The notes: generated by a model not told the origin, from the sequence alone. A stretch of DNA of 61,298 nt from Alphaproteobacteria bacterium (GCA_013140995.1 JABFRX010000032.1:1-61298); one strand, 5' to 3'; positions 50,555-60,125 are shown, counted from the stretch's first letter. Program-made: numbers and translations.

Positions 50555-52489
50555 GTGAGTAGCGATCAGGACATTGTCGCGACGGATACGCCTGGGCTTA
50601 TGGCCCAGGGGGCGGCGGTTATTGCGGACTATCTGACGCGGTTGCCGAATGCGCCGGGGGTTTATCGGATGATGGCGGCGAGTGGGGATGTGCTCTACGT
50701 CGGCAAGGCCGCCAATCTGAAGAAACGGGTTGTGGCTTATACGAAGCCCTACGATCAGCCGGCGCGGATTGCGCGGATGATTGCGAATACGGCGTCGATG
50801 GAGTTCGTGCAGACGCGCTCCGAGGTCGAGGCGCTTCTGCTTGAGGCGAACCTGATCAAGCGGCTGAAGCCGCGCTATAACGTGCATCTGCGGGACGACA
50901 AGTCGTTTCCGTTTATTCTGGTGACCGGCGATCACGCGGCGCCGCAGATCATCAAGCATCGCGGGGCGAAGTCGCGGAAGGGCGAGTATTTCGGACCATT
51001 CGCGTCGGCCTATTCGGTGACCCGCACGTTGAACACTTTGCAGCGTGCGTTCTTGCTCAGAAGCTGCACGGACTCGGTTTACGAGAGCCGGACGCGGCCG
51101 TGTTTGCTACATCAGATCAAGCGGTGTGCTGCGCCCTGCGTGGGGAAGATTTCGCTGGACGACTATCAACACCTCGTCGACCAGGCCGTCGGGTTTTTGC
51201 GCGGCAAGAGCCTGGAGGTGAAGGGCGAGCTTTCGCACGAGATGGAAGCGGCCGCCGAGGCGCTGGACTTCGAGAAGGCTGCACGGCTGCGCGACCGGAT
51301 ACGGGCGATGGCTCATGTGCAACTGAGCCAAGGAATCAATCCGGAGACGATCGACGAGGCGGATCTGTTTGCCGCCCATCAAGACGGCGGGCATACGTGC
51401 ATACAGGTCTTCTTCTTCCGGTCCGGCCAAAATTGGGGCAACCGCGCGTACTTCCCGAAGCACGACCGGGGGGTGGAAATACCGGAAATTCTCGACAGTT
51501 TTCTGGCGCAGTTTTACGACGATCGCGAGCCGCCGAAGCTCGTCATCGTCAGCCACGATTTGGCAGAGCGGGCGTTGCTCGAGGAGGCGCTGTCGCTGAA
51601 GGCCGGGCGGCGGGTCGAAGTGTTGGTTCCGCAGCGTGGTGAGAAGCGCGAGGTCATGGCACAGGCCGTGATGAACGCGCGCGAGTCTCTGGCGCGGCGG
51701 ATGGCCGAGAGCGCTACGCAGATTCAGTTGCTCGAAGGTGTTGCGACGGCGTTCGGGTTCAGCGACGCGCCGCAGCGGATCGAGGTTTACGACAACAGCC
51801 ACATCTCGGGCACGAACGCGGTCGGGGCGATGATCGTGGCGGGGCCGGAAGGGTTCAACAAGCGCGAGTATCGCAAGTTCAATATCAAGGGTGCGGATCT
51901 CACGCCTGGCGACGACTATGCGATGATGCGTGAGGTTCTGACGCGCCGCTTCAAGCGCATGATGAAGCAGCCTGAAGAACAAGTGGACGCAGGTGTCTCG
52001 TTCGATGAAAAAGCGGATGACGACTCGGACGAGTGGGCCGTCCCAGATCTGGTGTTGATTGATGGCGGCGCAGGACAGCTTTCGGTCGCGCGCGACGTCA
52101 TGACATCGCTTGGCGTCACCGGCGTGAAGCTCGTGTCCATCGCGAAGGGCCCCGATCGCGATGCCGGGTGCGAACGATTCTTCATGGTAGGGCGCGAGCC
52201 GTTCCACCTGGAGTTCAAGTCCCCGGTGCTGTTTTATCTACAACGCCTGCGCGACGAGGCGCATCGTTTTGCGATCGGAACACACCGGGCGAAACGGGCG
52301 GCGGCGCTGGCGACTTCGCCTTTGGACGAGGTTTCGGGGATCGGCCCCTCGCGAAAACGTGCGCTTTTGAACCATTTCGGCTCGGGGCGGGCGGTCACGA
52401 CAGCTGGGCTCGCCGATCTGGAATCGGTTAAGGGTATTTCCAAAGCTATGGCGCGGAAGATCTACGAGCACTTCCACGACAAGGGCTAA
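50555..52489 (+). CDS. uvrC: Excinuclease ABC subunit C
   Basis: About 644 residues. GIY-YIG nuclease domain ([30 protein letters not shown]), UVR motif ([21 protein letters not shown]), RNase-H-like 5' nuclease domain ([32 protein letters not shown]), and C-terminal HhH ([18 protein letters not shown]). It makes dual incisions in nucleotide excision repair. The start is uncertain: TTG 50483, GTG 50555 and ATG 50600 are all in frame. None has a strong ribosome site. Confidence 0.95.
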   Translation: MSSDQDIVATDTPGLMAQGAAVIADYLTRLPNAPGVYRMMAASGDVLYVGKAANLKKRVVAYTKPYDQPARIARMIANTASMEFVQTRSEVEALLLEANLIKRLKPRYNVHLRDDKSFPFILVTGDHAAPQIIKHRGAKSRKGEYFGPFASAYSVTRTLNTLQRAFLLRSCTDSVYESRTRPCLLHQIKRCAAPCVGKISLDDYQHLVDQAVGFLRGKSLEVKGELSHEMEAAAEALDFEKAARLRDRIRAMAHVQLSQGINPETIDEADLFAAHQDGGHTCIQVFFFRSGQNWGNRAYFPKHDRGVEIPEILDSFLAQFYDDREPPKLVIVSHDLAERALLEEALSLKAGRRVEVLVPQRGEKREVMAQAVMNARESLARRMAESATQIQLLEGVATAFGFSDAPQRIEVYDNSHISGTNAVGAMIVAGPEGFNKREYRKFNIKGADLTPGDDYAMMREVLTRRFKRMMKQPEEQVDAGVSFDEKADDDSDEWAVPDLVLIDGGAGQLSVARDVMTSLGVTGVKLVSIAKGPDRDAGCERFFMVGREPFHLEFKSPVLFYLQRLRDEAHRFAIGTHRAKRAAALATSPLDEVSGIGPSRKRALLNHFGSGRAVTTAGLADLESVKGISKAMARKIYEHFHDKG

Positions 52490-52509
52490 AGGCCTGTTAG
52501 AGTGGCGTT

Positions 52510-53109
52510 ATGGGTGACCACCTTCCCAATCTGCTTACGTTTGCGCGTATCGCGCTCACGCCGCTGTTCGTTGCCGCGTTCTGGCTCGATATGCCGGTCG
52601 GCCGTTGGGTCGTGCTCGCGGTGTTTCTGATTGCTGCGATTACGGACTATGCGGACGGGTGGCTCGCACGGCGGCGGAATGTTGAGTCCCGGCTCGGGCA
52701 GATGCTCGATCCGATTGCCGACAAGCTGCTGATTGCGTGCGCGCTCGTGATGCTTGTTTACATGGACGACATTCGCGGCTGGGTGATCATTCCGGCGCTT
52801 GTCATATTAGCGCGCGAAATCCTCGTGTCGGGGATGAGAGAATTTTTGGCCACGATTTCGGTGCAGGTGCCGGTCTCGTTGTTATCGAAAATGAAGACGG
52901 TGCTGCAGGTTGTTGCGATTGCGATGCTGATCGTGGCGCCGGCGATCGAGCATGTATGGGGCTGGGTGCATCGCGCGGGCATCTTGACGCTGTGGGCGGC
53001 GGCGGTACTCACGATCTACACGGGCTTCTCTTACGTGCAGGCGAACTTGACCCACGTGTCGGGCGAGCATGCCCGGCCGCGACCGCGCACGGCGGAGCGG
53101 CCGTCGTGA
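52510..53109 (+). CDS. pgsA: CDP-diacylglycerol-glycerol-3-phosphate 3-phosphatidyltransferase
   Basis: A 199-residue membrane enzyme with about five helices making phosphatidylglycerol phosphate. The CDP-alcohol phosphotransferase motif DG-x2-AR-x8-G-x3-D-x3-D reads DYADGWLARRRNVESRLGQM followed by LDPIADK. NLLTFARIALTPLF is the standard first helix. ATG 52510 lies 20 bp after uvrC. Its stop overlaps moaD as GTGA. The uvrC-pgsA-moaD-moaE order is common in Alphaproteobacteria. Confidence 0.95.
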   Translation: MGDHLPNLLTFARIALTPLFVAAFWLDMPVGRWVVLAVFLIAAITDYADGWLARRRNVESRLGQMLDPIADKLLIACALVMLVYMDDIRGWVIIPALVILAREILVSGMREFLATISVQVPVSLLSKMKTVLQVVAIAMLIVAPAIEHVWGWVHRAGILTLWAAAVLTIYTGFSYVQANLTHVSGEHARPRPRTAERPS

Positions 53110-53357
53110 AGGTGCTGTACTTCGCGTGGCTTCGCCAAAAGATCGGACGTGGCGAGGAAGCGGTCGATCTGCCGGTGGCGGTGCGAACTGTCGGTGAGTT
53201 GGCGGCGTGGCTCGCGGCGCGTGGCGGCGGGTATGCGGAAGCGTTCGCGGACGTTAAGCGTGTGCGCGCGGCGCTCAATCAAGAACACGTCGATTTCGCG
53301 GCGCCGGTCAAAGGCGGCGACGAGGTCGCGTTCTTTCCGCCGGTCACGGGCGGATGA
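53106..53357 (+). CDS. moaD: Molybdopterin synthase sulfur carrier subunit MoaD
   Basis: An 83-residue ubiquitin-fold protein. KVLYFAWLRQKIGRGEEAVDLP, LAAWLAARGGG, then VKGGDEVAFFPPVTGG. The C-terminal Gly-Gly is thiocarboxylated to donate sulfur in molybdopterin synthesis. The start is GTG overlapping the pgsA stop; the stop overlaps moaE as ATGA. Confidence 0.94.
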   Translation: MKVLYFAWLRQKIGRGEEAVDLPVAVRTVGELAAWLAARGGGYAEAFADVKRVRAALNQEHVDFAAPVKGGDEVAFFPPVTGG

Positions 53358-53803
53358 CGGTTCGGGTCCAGCATGAGGATTTCGAGCCGGGCGTAGAGAT
53401 CGCGCGCCTGCAACGCGAAGACGCGGGTGCAATCGTGAGCTTCGTTGGCGTCGTGCGCGGCGAGAGCCACGGCGAGAAGCTCGTCAGCATGACGCTGGAG
53501 CATTTTCCCGGTATGACGGAACGCGAGTTGGAGCGCATTGCGAAGGAGGCGCGGTCGTGCTGGTCTTTGCAGGGTGTTTCTGTCGTGCACCGCGTCGGCA
53601 ACTTGAAGCCCGGCGAGCGAATTGTGCTGGTAGTGACTGCGGCGGCGCACCGGCGGGCGGCTTTCGAAGCGGCTGAATTCTTGATGGACTATCTTAAGAC
53701 CCGCGCGCCGTTTTGGAAGCGCGAGTTGCGTGCTTCCGGCGAGCATTGGGTGGAAGCGCGCGGCAGCGACGATGCGGCCGCCGCGCGCTGGAAACGCGAC
53801 TAG
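53354..53803 (+). CDS. moaE: Molybdopterin synthase catalytic subunit MoaE
   Basis: A 149-residue protein. GAIVSFVGVVRGESHGEKLVSMTLEHFPGM is the MoaE N-terminal block, followed by VSVVHRVGNLKPGERIVLVV and the catalytic-Lys region MDYLKTRAPFWKRE. With MoaD it converts cPMP to molybdopterin. ATGA overlap with moaD. The stop lies 4 bp into the convergent ilvE gene. Confidence 0.95.
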   Translation: MTVRVQHEDFEPGVEIARLQREDAGAIVSFVGVVRGESHGEKLVSMTLEHFPGMTERELERIAKEARSCWSLQGVSVVHRVGNLKPGERIVLVVTAAAHRRAAFEAAEFLMDYLKTRAPFWKRELRASGEHWVEARGSDDAAAARWKRD

Positions 53804-54684
53804 ACCTTGTGCTTGCCGCGAACGATGTTCGCGTAGTCTTCCATCATTGTCTGCGTGATTTTGCCAACTTCGAACGTCCAGTCGCCGATCGAGCCGACAG
53901 GCGTCACCTCGGCGGCTGAACCCGTGAGGAAGCACTCGGTGAAGGTGCCGACTTCGGACGGTTGGATGTATTTCTCGTGCACTTCGATCTGGCGCGCGCG
54001 GGCGAGGTCCATGACAGTCTGGCGCGTGAGTCCGTTCAGGAAGCAGTCGGCGTAGGGTGTGAACAGTTTGCCTTCTTTGACGAAGAAGATGTTCGCGCCG
54101 GTGGCTTCGGCGACGAGGCCGCGCCAGTCGTACATCATCGCGTCGGCGTAGCCCTTCGCCTCGGCCTCGTGCTTCGATAACGTGCAGATCATGTAGAGGC
54201 CGGCGGCTTTTGCTTTCCACGGCGTCGTGTCGGGGGCAGGGCGGCGCCAGCGGGCGATGTCGAGGCGGATGCCTTTGCGCTTGATCTCCGGGTCGAACAT
54301 CGACGGCCAGGGCCAGACCGCGACGGCAACGTGGATCTTCGACTTTTGTGCGCTGACCGACATTTGCTCGCTGCCGCGGAACGCGACGGGGCGCATGTAG
54401 GCGTCGTCGAGGCCGGCCACTTCGACGACCATCTTGCAGGCGCCGTTTATCTCGGCCTCGGTGAAGGGGATTTCGAAGCCCATCAGGCGCGCCGATTCGA
54501 ATAGGCGCGCCGTATGCTGTTCGAGCTTGAAGACCTTTCTGTTGTAGACGCGCTGGCCCTCAAAAACGCATGAGCCGTAGTGCAGGCCGTGGGTCAAGAC
54601 ATGGGTCGTGGCGTCGCGCCAAGGCACGAGTTTGCCGTCCAGCCAGATGTGGCCGTCGCGATCGTCGAAGGGAATGAGCGCCAT
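53800..54684 (-). CDS. ilvE: Branched-chain amino acid aminotransferase
   Basis: A 294-residue PLP class IV aminotransferase. HGLHYGSCVFEGQRVYN, ARLFESARLMG, and AYMRPVAFRGSEQM occur near the start. The PLP lysine lies in DTTPWKAKAAGLYM (about residue 156), followed by DAMMYDWRGLVAEATGANIFFV and ECFLTGSAAEVTPV. It makes or degrades Leu/Ile/Val. ATG 54684 is chosen over an in-frame start four codons earlier. It is divergent from the MarR gene. Confidence 0.93.
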   Translation of the reverse strand: MALIPFDDRDGHIWLDGKLVPWRDATTHVLTHGLHYGSCVFEGQRVYNRKVFKLEQHTARLFESARLMGFEIPFTEAEINGACKMVVEVAGLDDAYMRPVAFRGSEQMSVSAQKSKIHVAVAVWPWPSMFDPEIKRKGIRLDIARWRRPAPDTTPWKAKAAGLYMICTLSKHEAEAKGYADAMMYDWRGLVAEATGANIFFVKEGKLFTPYADCFLNGLTRQTVMDLARARQIEVHEKYIQPSEVGTFTECFLTGSAAEVTPVGSIGDWTFEVGKITQTMMEDYANIVRGKHKV

Positions 54685-54763
54685 CGAAGGCTCCAACGTT
54701 GGTTAAGCGCGTTTTCGCCAGTATAGCCGTCCCGCTTGCGAGCGGTACAGGGTGGGCTCTATT

Positions 54764-55294
54764 GTGAGTCGCATATCTGCCATAACCGATGTGCATGACC
54801 CTCGACCGATGAAGGCTCAGGCGCCATTTCTTTACCTGCGCGAAGAAGAACTGACGGACGGCATCGAGCTGTTCTTCTTTGCCGGACGCAGCATGGCCGA
54901 CGCGATGGCTAAGCGGCTTGCCGAGCTTGGGCTTGGGCAGGCGGACTATCGCGCGATGCATTTTGTTGCGCGTCACCCGGGGATGCCGGTGTCGGACTTG
55001 CTGAGCATCCTGGGTATTACGAAACAATCGCTCAGCCGGGTTGTCCGTGGGCTAACGACCGGCGGATATCTGGTGCAGAGCATGGGTGTTTCAGACCGGC
55101 GGCAGCGGCTGCTTAGGCTGACGGCGAAGGGGCAAGCGGTGGAGGGTGAATTGTCTGCGCTCCAGCGGGCGCGGTTTGCCAAGGCCTACCGCGAGGCGGG
55201 GCCGGAGGCGGTGGCGGGGTTCCGGCAGGTGCTGGGTGGTCTTCTGGCGGATACGGAGCGGGCGGGCGTCTTGCGCCTGATTGCGAAGCGATGA
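54764..55294 (+). CDS. MarR-family regulator, PetP-like
   Basis: About 176 residues. Helix-rich with the MarR wHTH: YRAMHFVARHPGMPVSDLLSILGITKQSLSRVVRGLTTGGYLVQ (about 67-110), DRRQRLLRLTAKGQ wing, and C-terminal dimer helix. Rhodobacter capsulatus PetP has the same size and also precedes PetR. It ends overlapping the response regulator start (ATGA). Start GTG 54764 lies behind GGTGGG; ATG 54809 is an alternative without a ribosome site. Confidence 0.8.
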   Translation: MSRISAITDVHDPRPMKAQAPFLYLREEELTDGIELFFFAGRSMADAMAKRLAELGLGQADYRAMHFVARHPGMPVSDLLSILGITKQSLSRVVRGLTTGGYLVQSMGVSDRRQRLLRLTAKGQAVEGELSALQRARFAKAYREAGPEAVAGFRQVLGGLLADTERAGVLRLIAKR

Positions 55295-56013
55295 TGGGCG
55301 ACGTCAAAGATACCTCGAACGGCGACGATAAGCTGCATCACCTGCTGATCGTCGACGACGACACGCGTATCCGCACGTTGTTGCAGCGCTATTTGAGCGA
55401 GGCGGGTTATCGCGTGACGGCGGCCAAGGACGCAGCCGAAGCGCGGCAGCTGATGACGAGCCTCGACTTCGACTTCATCGTGCTCGACGTGATGATGCCG
55501 GGCGAGGACGGCTTTTCGCTCACGAAGGCCATTCGGGAAACGTCGAATGTGCCGATCCTGCTGCTGACAGCGCGGGGCGAGGCGGGCGATCGGATCGAGG
55601 GGTTGGAGCGCGGTGCGGACGACTATCTGCCAAAGCCGTTCGAGCCACGCGAGTTGCTGCTTCGAATTGCCACGATCTTGCGGCGTGCGGGTCAGCCGGC
55701 GGATCAGGTCAAGCAGATCATTCAATTGGGGCTCTGCCGCTTCGATCCGGAGCGCGGCGAGCTTGTGCGCGACGGCAAGCCGGTGAAGCTGACGTCGGCG
55801 GAGTTGCAGCTGATGCGCGTGTTGGCCGCCAACCCGGGGCAGACGTTTACGCGCACCGATCTTTCGCAGCGCATGGGCGAGGTTTTGGAGCGCACTGTCG
55901 ACGTGCAGATCACACGGCTCAGGCGCAAGATCGAGAACGACCCGAAGCTCCCGCTCTACCTGCAAACCGTGCGCGGTATCGGCTATGTGCTGATGCCCGA
56001 TCGCGTGGGGTAG
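55291..56013 (+). CDS. OmpR-family response regulator, PetR-like
   Basis: A 240-residue protein. Receiver: HLLIVDDDTRIRTLL, phospho-Asp in DFIVLDVMMPGEDGFSL (about 66), Thr in ILLLTARGE, Lys in DDYLPKPFEPREL. The C-terminal winged helix (about 145-235) has LTSAELQLMRVLAANPGQTF and VDVQITRLRRKIENDP. In R. capsulatus PetR is encoded with PetP upstream of petABC; here the pair lies 9 kb from petABC and is followed by a kinase. The kinase is 4 bp downstream. Confidence 0.92.
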   Translation: MMGDVKDTSNGDDKLHHLLIVDDDTRIRTLLQRYLSEAGYRVTAAKDAAEARQLMTSLDFDFIVLDVMMPGEDGFSLTKAIRETSNVPILLLTARGEAGDRIEGLERGADDYLPKPFEPRELLLRIATILRRAGQPADQVKQIIQLGLCRFDPERGELVRDGKPVKLTSAELQLMRVLAANPGQTFTRTDLSQRMGEVLERTVDVQITRLRRKIENDPKLPLYLQTVRGIGYVLMPDRVG

Positions 56014-56017
56014 GGCG

Positions 56018-57355
56018 ATGTCGCGCGGATGGTTTCGTCGGTCTATGCCGCGCGGTTTGTTCGGGCGCTCGCTCGTCATCATCGTGATGCCGGTCGTGGT
56101 GTTGCAGGCGGTCGTTACCTACTTGCTGTTCGACCGGCAGTGGGATGCGGTGACGACGCGCATCTCGCGCGGGGTCGCGGCGCAGATTGCGCTGTTCGTT
56201 CAGAGCTACGAAACGCTGGGGCCCGAGAAGTTCGCGGTGGAGGCCGCGCGGCTCAAAGAAACGTCGTTCGGTTTGGCACCGGTCGTTGTCCCGGCTGAGA
56301 AAATTCCAGATACCGAGTCGCCTGCCTACGAAGTTCTGAGACAGACCTTTACGCGCGAGCTCGCCAAGATCACTGGGCGGCCGGTTTGGGTGGACTCGGA
56401 ATCGCTCGACGACCAAGTCGATATCCGCATTCAGCTCGACGGGGCAGTGATGCACGTCTTGGCCGACCGCAAGCGCGTGATGTCGACGAATACGCATGTG
56501 TGGGTGCTGTGGAGCATGGGGACGGCGCTGATCTTGCTCTCGGTCGCCGTGCTATTTCTGCGTAACCAGATCCGGCCGATCGAGCGGCTGGCCGACGTCG
56601 CGGAGGCGTTCGGTAAGGGGCGCGACGTGCTTGACTTCCGGCCTGCGGGGGCGACGGAGGTTCGGCGCGCGGGACTTGCGTTCCTCGACATGAAGGAACG
56701 CATCTCGCGCTTCGTGCAGCAACGGACGGATATGCTCGCCGGCGTCAGCCACGATTTGCGGACGCCGCTCACGCGCATGAAGCTTGAACTTGCGATGATG
56801 AAGGACGATCCGTCGTCCCAAGCGCTGAAAGGCGACTTGGAAGAGATGGAGCATATGCTTGAGGAGTATCTCGCTTTCGCGCGCGGCCAGGCAGGCGAAG
56901 GGGCGGCCGATACCGATATCGGGCAGCTGGTGCGCGATGTGGCTACGAGCGCGCAACGGAAGGCCGGAACAAAAGCGCCGAACAAGACGATCGATGTTGC
57001 GGCCGGCAGCGGGCTTGTCTTGGAGGTGCGGCCGAACGCGATGCGGCGCTGTGTGACGAACCTGGTCGAAAACGCCTTGCGATACGGCACGCGGGCGACG
57101 GTCAGCGCGAGCCAGCACGACGACATGGTCGAGATCGCGGTCGACGACGACGGCCCGGGCATTCCGCCTGATCGGCGCGAAGAGGCGTTCCGGCCGTTCC
57201 ATCGCTTGGAGAGCGGCCGCACGCTGACGCAGGGTGGCGGCGTGGGCTTGGGGCTCGCCATCGCGCGCGACATAGCGCGCGGGCACGGCGGCGATATTAC
57301 ACTGGGTGTGAGTCAGCTAGGCGGTTTGCGCGCCGTGGTGAGGTTGCCGGTATGA
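56018..57355 (+). CDS. Sensor histidine kinase (EnvZ-like)
   Basis: A 445-residue inner-membrane kinase. Two membrane helices (about 18-37 and 165-183) flank a roughly 125-residue periplasmic domain. HAMP is about 184-235, the H-box MLAGVSHDLRTPLTRMKLEL has its His about 245, N-box NLVENALRYG, and G boxes DDGPGIPPDRREE and GGGVGLGLAIARDI. It is the probable partner of the adjacent response regulator. Its stop overlaps the next gene's start (ATGA). Confidence 0.93.
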   Translation: MSRGWFRRSMPRGLFGRSLVIIVMPVVVLQAVVTYLLFDRQWDAVTTRISRGVAAQIALFVQSYETLGPEKFAVEAARLKETSFGLAPVVVPAEKIPDTESPAYEVLRQTFTRELAKITGRPVWVDSESLDDQVDIRIQLDGAVMHVLADRKRVMSTNTHVWVLWSMGTALILLSVAVLFLRNQIRPIERLADVAEAFGKGRDVLDFRPAGATEVRRAGLAFLDMKERISRFVQQRTDMLAGVSHDLRTPLTRMKLELAMMKDDPSSQALKGDLEEMEHMLEEYLAFARGQAGEGAADTDIGQLVRDVATSAQRKAGTKAPNKTIDVAAGSGLVLEVRPNAMRRCVTNLVENALRYGTRATVSASQHDDMVEIAVDDDGPGIPPDRREEAFRPFHRLESGRTLTQGGGVGLGLAIARDIARGHGGDITLGVSQLGGLRAVVRLPV

Positions 57356-57651
57356 TCATCGTTGTGGGAAGTGTCGTCGCCAAGCCCGACACGTTTGGAG
57401 AGATTCAGCGGCTTGGGTTGGAGCATACGCGACGGTCGCGCGGCGAGCCGGGCTGCATCTCGCATGACATTCATGTCGATTGCGAGAATCCGATGAAACT
57501 CACGTTCATCGAGAAGTGGTCCGACGCAGCGACACTGGCGGCGCACTTCAAAGTGAAAGAGTCGATCGCGTTCGTAGTGCGCGCGCGCGAACTCAGCGCC
57601 TCGCCGCCCACGATCGAGATCTTCGAAGCCTCAGCGGCAAAAATCGGCTGA
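57352..57651 (+). CDS. Antibiotic biosynthesis monooxygenase (ABM) domain protein
   Basis: A 99-residue dimeric ferredoxin-like-fold protein: IIVVGSVVAKPDTFGEIQRLGLEHTRRSRGEPGCISHDIHVD, then FIEKWSDAATLAAHFK. This is the YgiN-type pattern, associated with quinol monooxygenase or unknown redox activity. Coupled to the kinase by ATGA; the functional link is unknown. Confidence 0.88.
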   Translation: MIIVVGSVVAKPDTFGEIQRLGLEHTRRSRGEPGCISHDIHVDCENPMKLTFIEKWSDAATLAAHFKVKESIAFVVRARELSASPPTIEIFEASAAKIG

Positions 57652-57654
57652 ACG

Positions 57655-58110
57655 TTATTTCCGGCCGGCGGTGATCTTCTCGGCGAGTTCTTGCATCTCG
57701 GTGATCGATTCCTTTGCGCGCTCCTGCATGATCTTGAAGGCGTCGCTGTTCGCGTCGATCGCGAGTTCGGCGAGTTCTTTCATGTGTTTCAGTGCGCGGC
57801 CGACTGTCTTCTCGACGAGTTCCGCTTGCTTTTTCGGCATGTCTTTGCCGTCGTTCGCTTTCATGAGGTCGGCGACGGATTCTTGGATCGCCTGCATCGA
57901 CTCCGCCATGATCTCGCCTTGACGGCGCATGAGGTTCTGATAGCCCTGCGCAGCTTTCTGGTTCGCTTTGACCAGCGCCTCGAAATTCTTCTTTTGGCTT
58001 TGCATCAGCGCGTTGTTGTCGATGCCGGGGACCGAAAAGCGGTCCCAGAAGCCCTGGTCGAAGTTCGGCCATTTGAAATCGAACTCTGGGAACGGGCTTT
58101 TGCTCGACAT
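57655..58110 (-). CDS. Phasin family protein
   Basis: A 151-residue, almost wholly helical protein. It begins MSSKSPFPEFDFKWPNFDQG, then amphipathic helices NFEALVKANQKAAQGYQNLMRR and ESVADLMKANDGKD with heptad character, ending IMQERAKESITEMQELAEKI. This fits PHA-granule phasins. No phaC or phaA is in the window. ATG 58110 is preceded by AAGGAGACAAGACCC. It lies 51 bp after the TetR gene. Confidence 0.88.
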   Translation of the reverse strand: MSSKSPFPEFDFKWPNFDQGFWDRFSVPGIDNNALMQSQKKNFEALVKANQKAAQGYQNLMRRQGEIMAESMQAIQESVADLMKANDGKDMPKKQAELVEKTVGRALKHMKELAELAIDANSDAFKIMQERAKESITEMQELAEKITAGRK

Positions 58111-58161
58111 GGGTCTTGTCTCCTTTGGGGAGGGGAAGATGAGCCCGGGCATGAGCCCGCG

Positions 58162-58773
58162 TCAATCGGCGTCCGCGGGTTCTTCTTCGCCATGACCTGC
58201 GCGCACGTTTTGGAGCCGCTCGGTCCACTCCTCGATCAGCCGCAGGCGGCGGTCGATGTGGGCCATGGTCTTGGCCAAGTCTTCGGCGTCATCGAGCCAG
58301 ATGGCCATCGATTCCGCGAGTAAAACGCCGATGCCGCGGGTGACAAGGAAGCCTTGCCAACCGGTGGTGGGCAGGCCCGCGCTGTCGGCGATCCAGAAGG
58401 CGCTGCGAACGGTTGCCGGCAGGACGTCGAGGATCGCGCCTGGGTCGCCCTTCGTGTCGGCATGAATGATCGCGATTGCGGGTTTCAATGGCGTCATCGT
58501 TTCGAAGCAGCCAATAATCGCGTCGAAGGCGCGGTCGCGGGGCGGAATGTTTTCGTCCGGCTCGACCGCCCGTTCCAGCGCCGCGATGTCCACGCGCTTG
58601 GCGATCAATTGCAGCAGTGCGCGTTTGTCGGGGCAGAGTTCGTAGAGCGTTGCCGGCGGGATTTTTGCCTTGCGTGCTAGCGCTGTCAGCGACAGCGCCT
58701 TCCAGCCGCCCTTTTCGATTGCGGCGAGGGCTGCGGTGACGAGCTTGTCTTCTGGGGAAAGTTTAGTCGCCAT
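58162..58773 (-). CDS. TetR-family transcriptional regulator
   Basis: A 203-residue protein with N-terminal HTH: LVTAALAAIEKGGWKALSLTALARKAKIPPATLYELCPDKRALLQL (about 11-56), then a helical ligand domain with RGIGVLLAESMAIWLDD. This matches the small TetR regulators next to phasin genes. It is in line with phasin and proC. Confidence 0.88.
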   Translation of the reverse strand: MATKLSPEDKLVTAALAAIEKGGWKALSLTALARKAKIPPATLYELCPDKRALLQLIAKRVDIAALERAVEPDENIPPRDRAFDAIIGCFETMTPLKPAIAIIHADTKGDPGAILDVLPATVRSAFWIADSAGLPTTGWQGFLVTRGIGVLLAESMAIWLDDAEDLAKTMAHIDRRLRLIEEWTERLQNVRAGHGEEEPADAD

Positions 58774-58782
58774 GGCTTGAGA

Positions 58783-59643
58783 TTAGCGGGTTTTGGCGAG
58801 TTCGAAGCCGCGTGCGTTCGCCGCAGCGATGGCCTCCGCCAGAAGCTGCTCGAAGCGGCCCTCGCTCATCAGTACTTTCAGCGCGGCTTCGGTCGTGCCG
58901 CCGGGGCTTGTCACGGAACGGCGCAGGTCACCGGGTGCGGCCGCGCTGCTCGCGAGCAGGGCTCCGGCGCCTTCGATCGTTTTGCGGGCGAGTGTTGCCG
59001 CGACGTCGGGCGGCAGGCCGACGCGCTCGCCGGCGGTGGCCATCGCTTCAGCGAGAAGGAACACGTAGGCGGGACCGGAGCCCGAGACGGCTGTCACCGC
59101 GTTCAGTAGTTCTTCGCCTTCCAGCCAAACGAGGTCGCCGACGGCTTTCAGCAGGCGGTCGGCGAGTTTGCGCTGCGCGGCGGTTGTCGTTGGCGTGGCG
59201 TAGGCGGCGCTGATGCCCTTGCCGATCGATGCGGGTAGGTTGGGCATCGCGCGCACGATCGCTTTCGGCGCGCCAAGCCAGAGGCTTAAACTCTCGATTT
59301 GCGTGCCGGCGGCGATCGAGATCACGACAGCGTGGCGCGCAGCGTCGGCAAACGCCGGTGCGGTTTGCGGCATCATCTGCGGTTTGACGGCGAGGATGAG
59401 GGCTTCGGGGTTGGTTCCTTGAGCGACCCGGGCGTCTGCGCCCGTCGATGCGCCTTCTTTGCGGAAGGTGCGGGCGTCCGCGGTTTTCATCGCCGGGTCG
59501 ATGAGGATGAGGCGGGGGCCAAGCTCGGCTGCGATTAGGCCGCGTGCGATCGCGCCGCCCATATGGCCGACGCCGACGATGACGATCGGGCGGCCCTGCG
59601 AGGGCGCGGGCTTCGGCTTCGGGGTTAGGCGCTTCCCTGGCAC
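58783..59643 (-). CDS. proC: Pyrroline-5-carboxylate reductase
   Basis: A 286-residue NAD(P)H reductase forming proline. A short Pro/Lys-rich extension precedes the Rossmann motif IVIVGVGHMGGAIARGL (about 20-36). ILAVKPQMM, AIVRAMPNLPASIGKG, and the C-terminal AVSGSGPAYVFLLAEAM / LRRSVTSPGGTTEAALKVL signature are visible. The GTG start at 59643 overlaps the end of ybjN by 19 bp. TetR begins 9 bp after its stop. Confidence 0.94.
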   Translation of the reverse strand: MPGKRLTPKPKPAPSQGRPIVIVGVGHMGGAIARGLIAAELGPRLILIDPAMKTADARTFRKEGASTGADARVAQGTNPEALILAVKPQMMPQTAPAFADAARHAVVISIAAGTQIESLSLWLGAPKAIVRAMPNLPASIGKGISAAYATPTTTAAQRKLADRLLKAVGDLVWLEGEELLNAVTAVSGSGPAYVFLLAEAMATAGERVGLPPDVAATLARKTIEGAGALLASSAAAPGDLRRSVTSPGGTTEAALKVLMSEGRFEQLLAEAIAAANARGFELAKTR

Positions 59644-60125
59644 TGATAGACCACCGCGGCTGCTGCTTCAGCGGCGGACTTACCGGCCCAGATGACGAAT
59701 TGGAAGGCCGAATAGTAGCGGTCGCAGGCCTCCAGCGCGGCATCGATCAGGCCTTCGCACTGTTCCGGTACCGCCATGGCGCCGCGGAGCAGCAGGCCGT
59801 GGCGGAAGATGACCTGCCCGCTGTCTGGCCACATTTCGAAGTGGCCCAGCCAAAGCTGCTCATTGATGATGTTGATCAGGGCTGCCACTTCGGGGCGCTT
59901 TTGCTTGGGAACTTTGACTTCGAGTTGGGCGCAGAGCTGCAACGTTTCGACGTCGTGGCGCCAACTGAACGACAGATGGTGGTCTTCGCTCTGGCCCGGA
60001 AACGAGAGGTGCATTTCGTCTTCACCGGCCCGGTCGAACAGCCATTCGTTCTGAACCGCGATTTGCTCCATCAGGTCGAGCGGATTGCCTTGAGACACTT
60101 CGGCATGAATCTGCGGTGTGCTCAT
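59625..60125 (-). CDS. YbjN domain protein (type III secretion chaperone-like fold)
   Basis: A 166-residue protein. NPLDLMEQIAVQNEWLFDRAGEDEMHLSFPGQSEDHHLSFSWRHDVETLQLCAQLEVKVP is the YbjN core, followed by ALINIINEQLWLGHFEMWPDSGQVIFRHGLLLRG. The function is unknown. It heads the minus-strand series ybjN-proC-tetR-phasin and is divergent from the lgt side. Confidence 0.88.
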   Translation of the reverse strand: MSTPQIHAEVSQGNPLDLMEQIAVQNEWLFDRAGEDEMHLSFPGQSEDHHLSFSWRHDVETLQLCAQLEVKVPKQKRPEVAALINIINEQLWLGHFEMWPDSGQVIFRHGLLLRGAMAVPEQCEGLIDAALEACDRYYSAFQFVIWAGKSAAEAAAAVVYQCQGSA

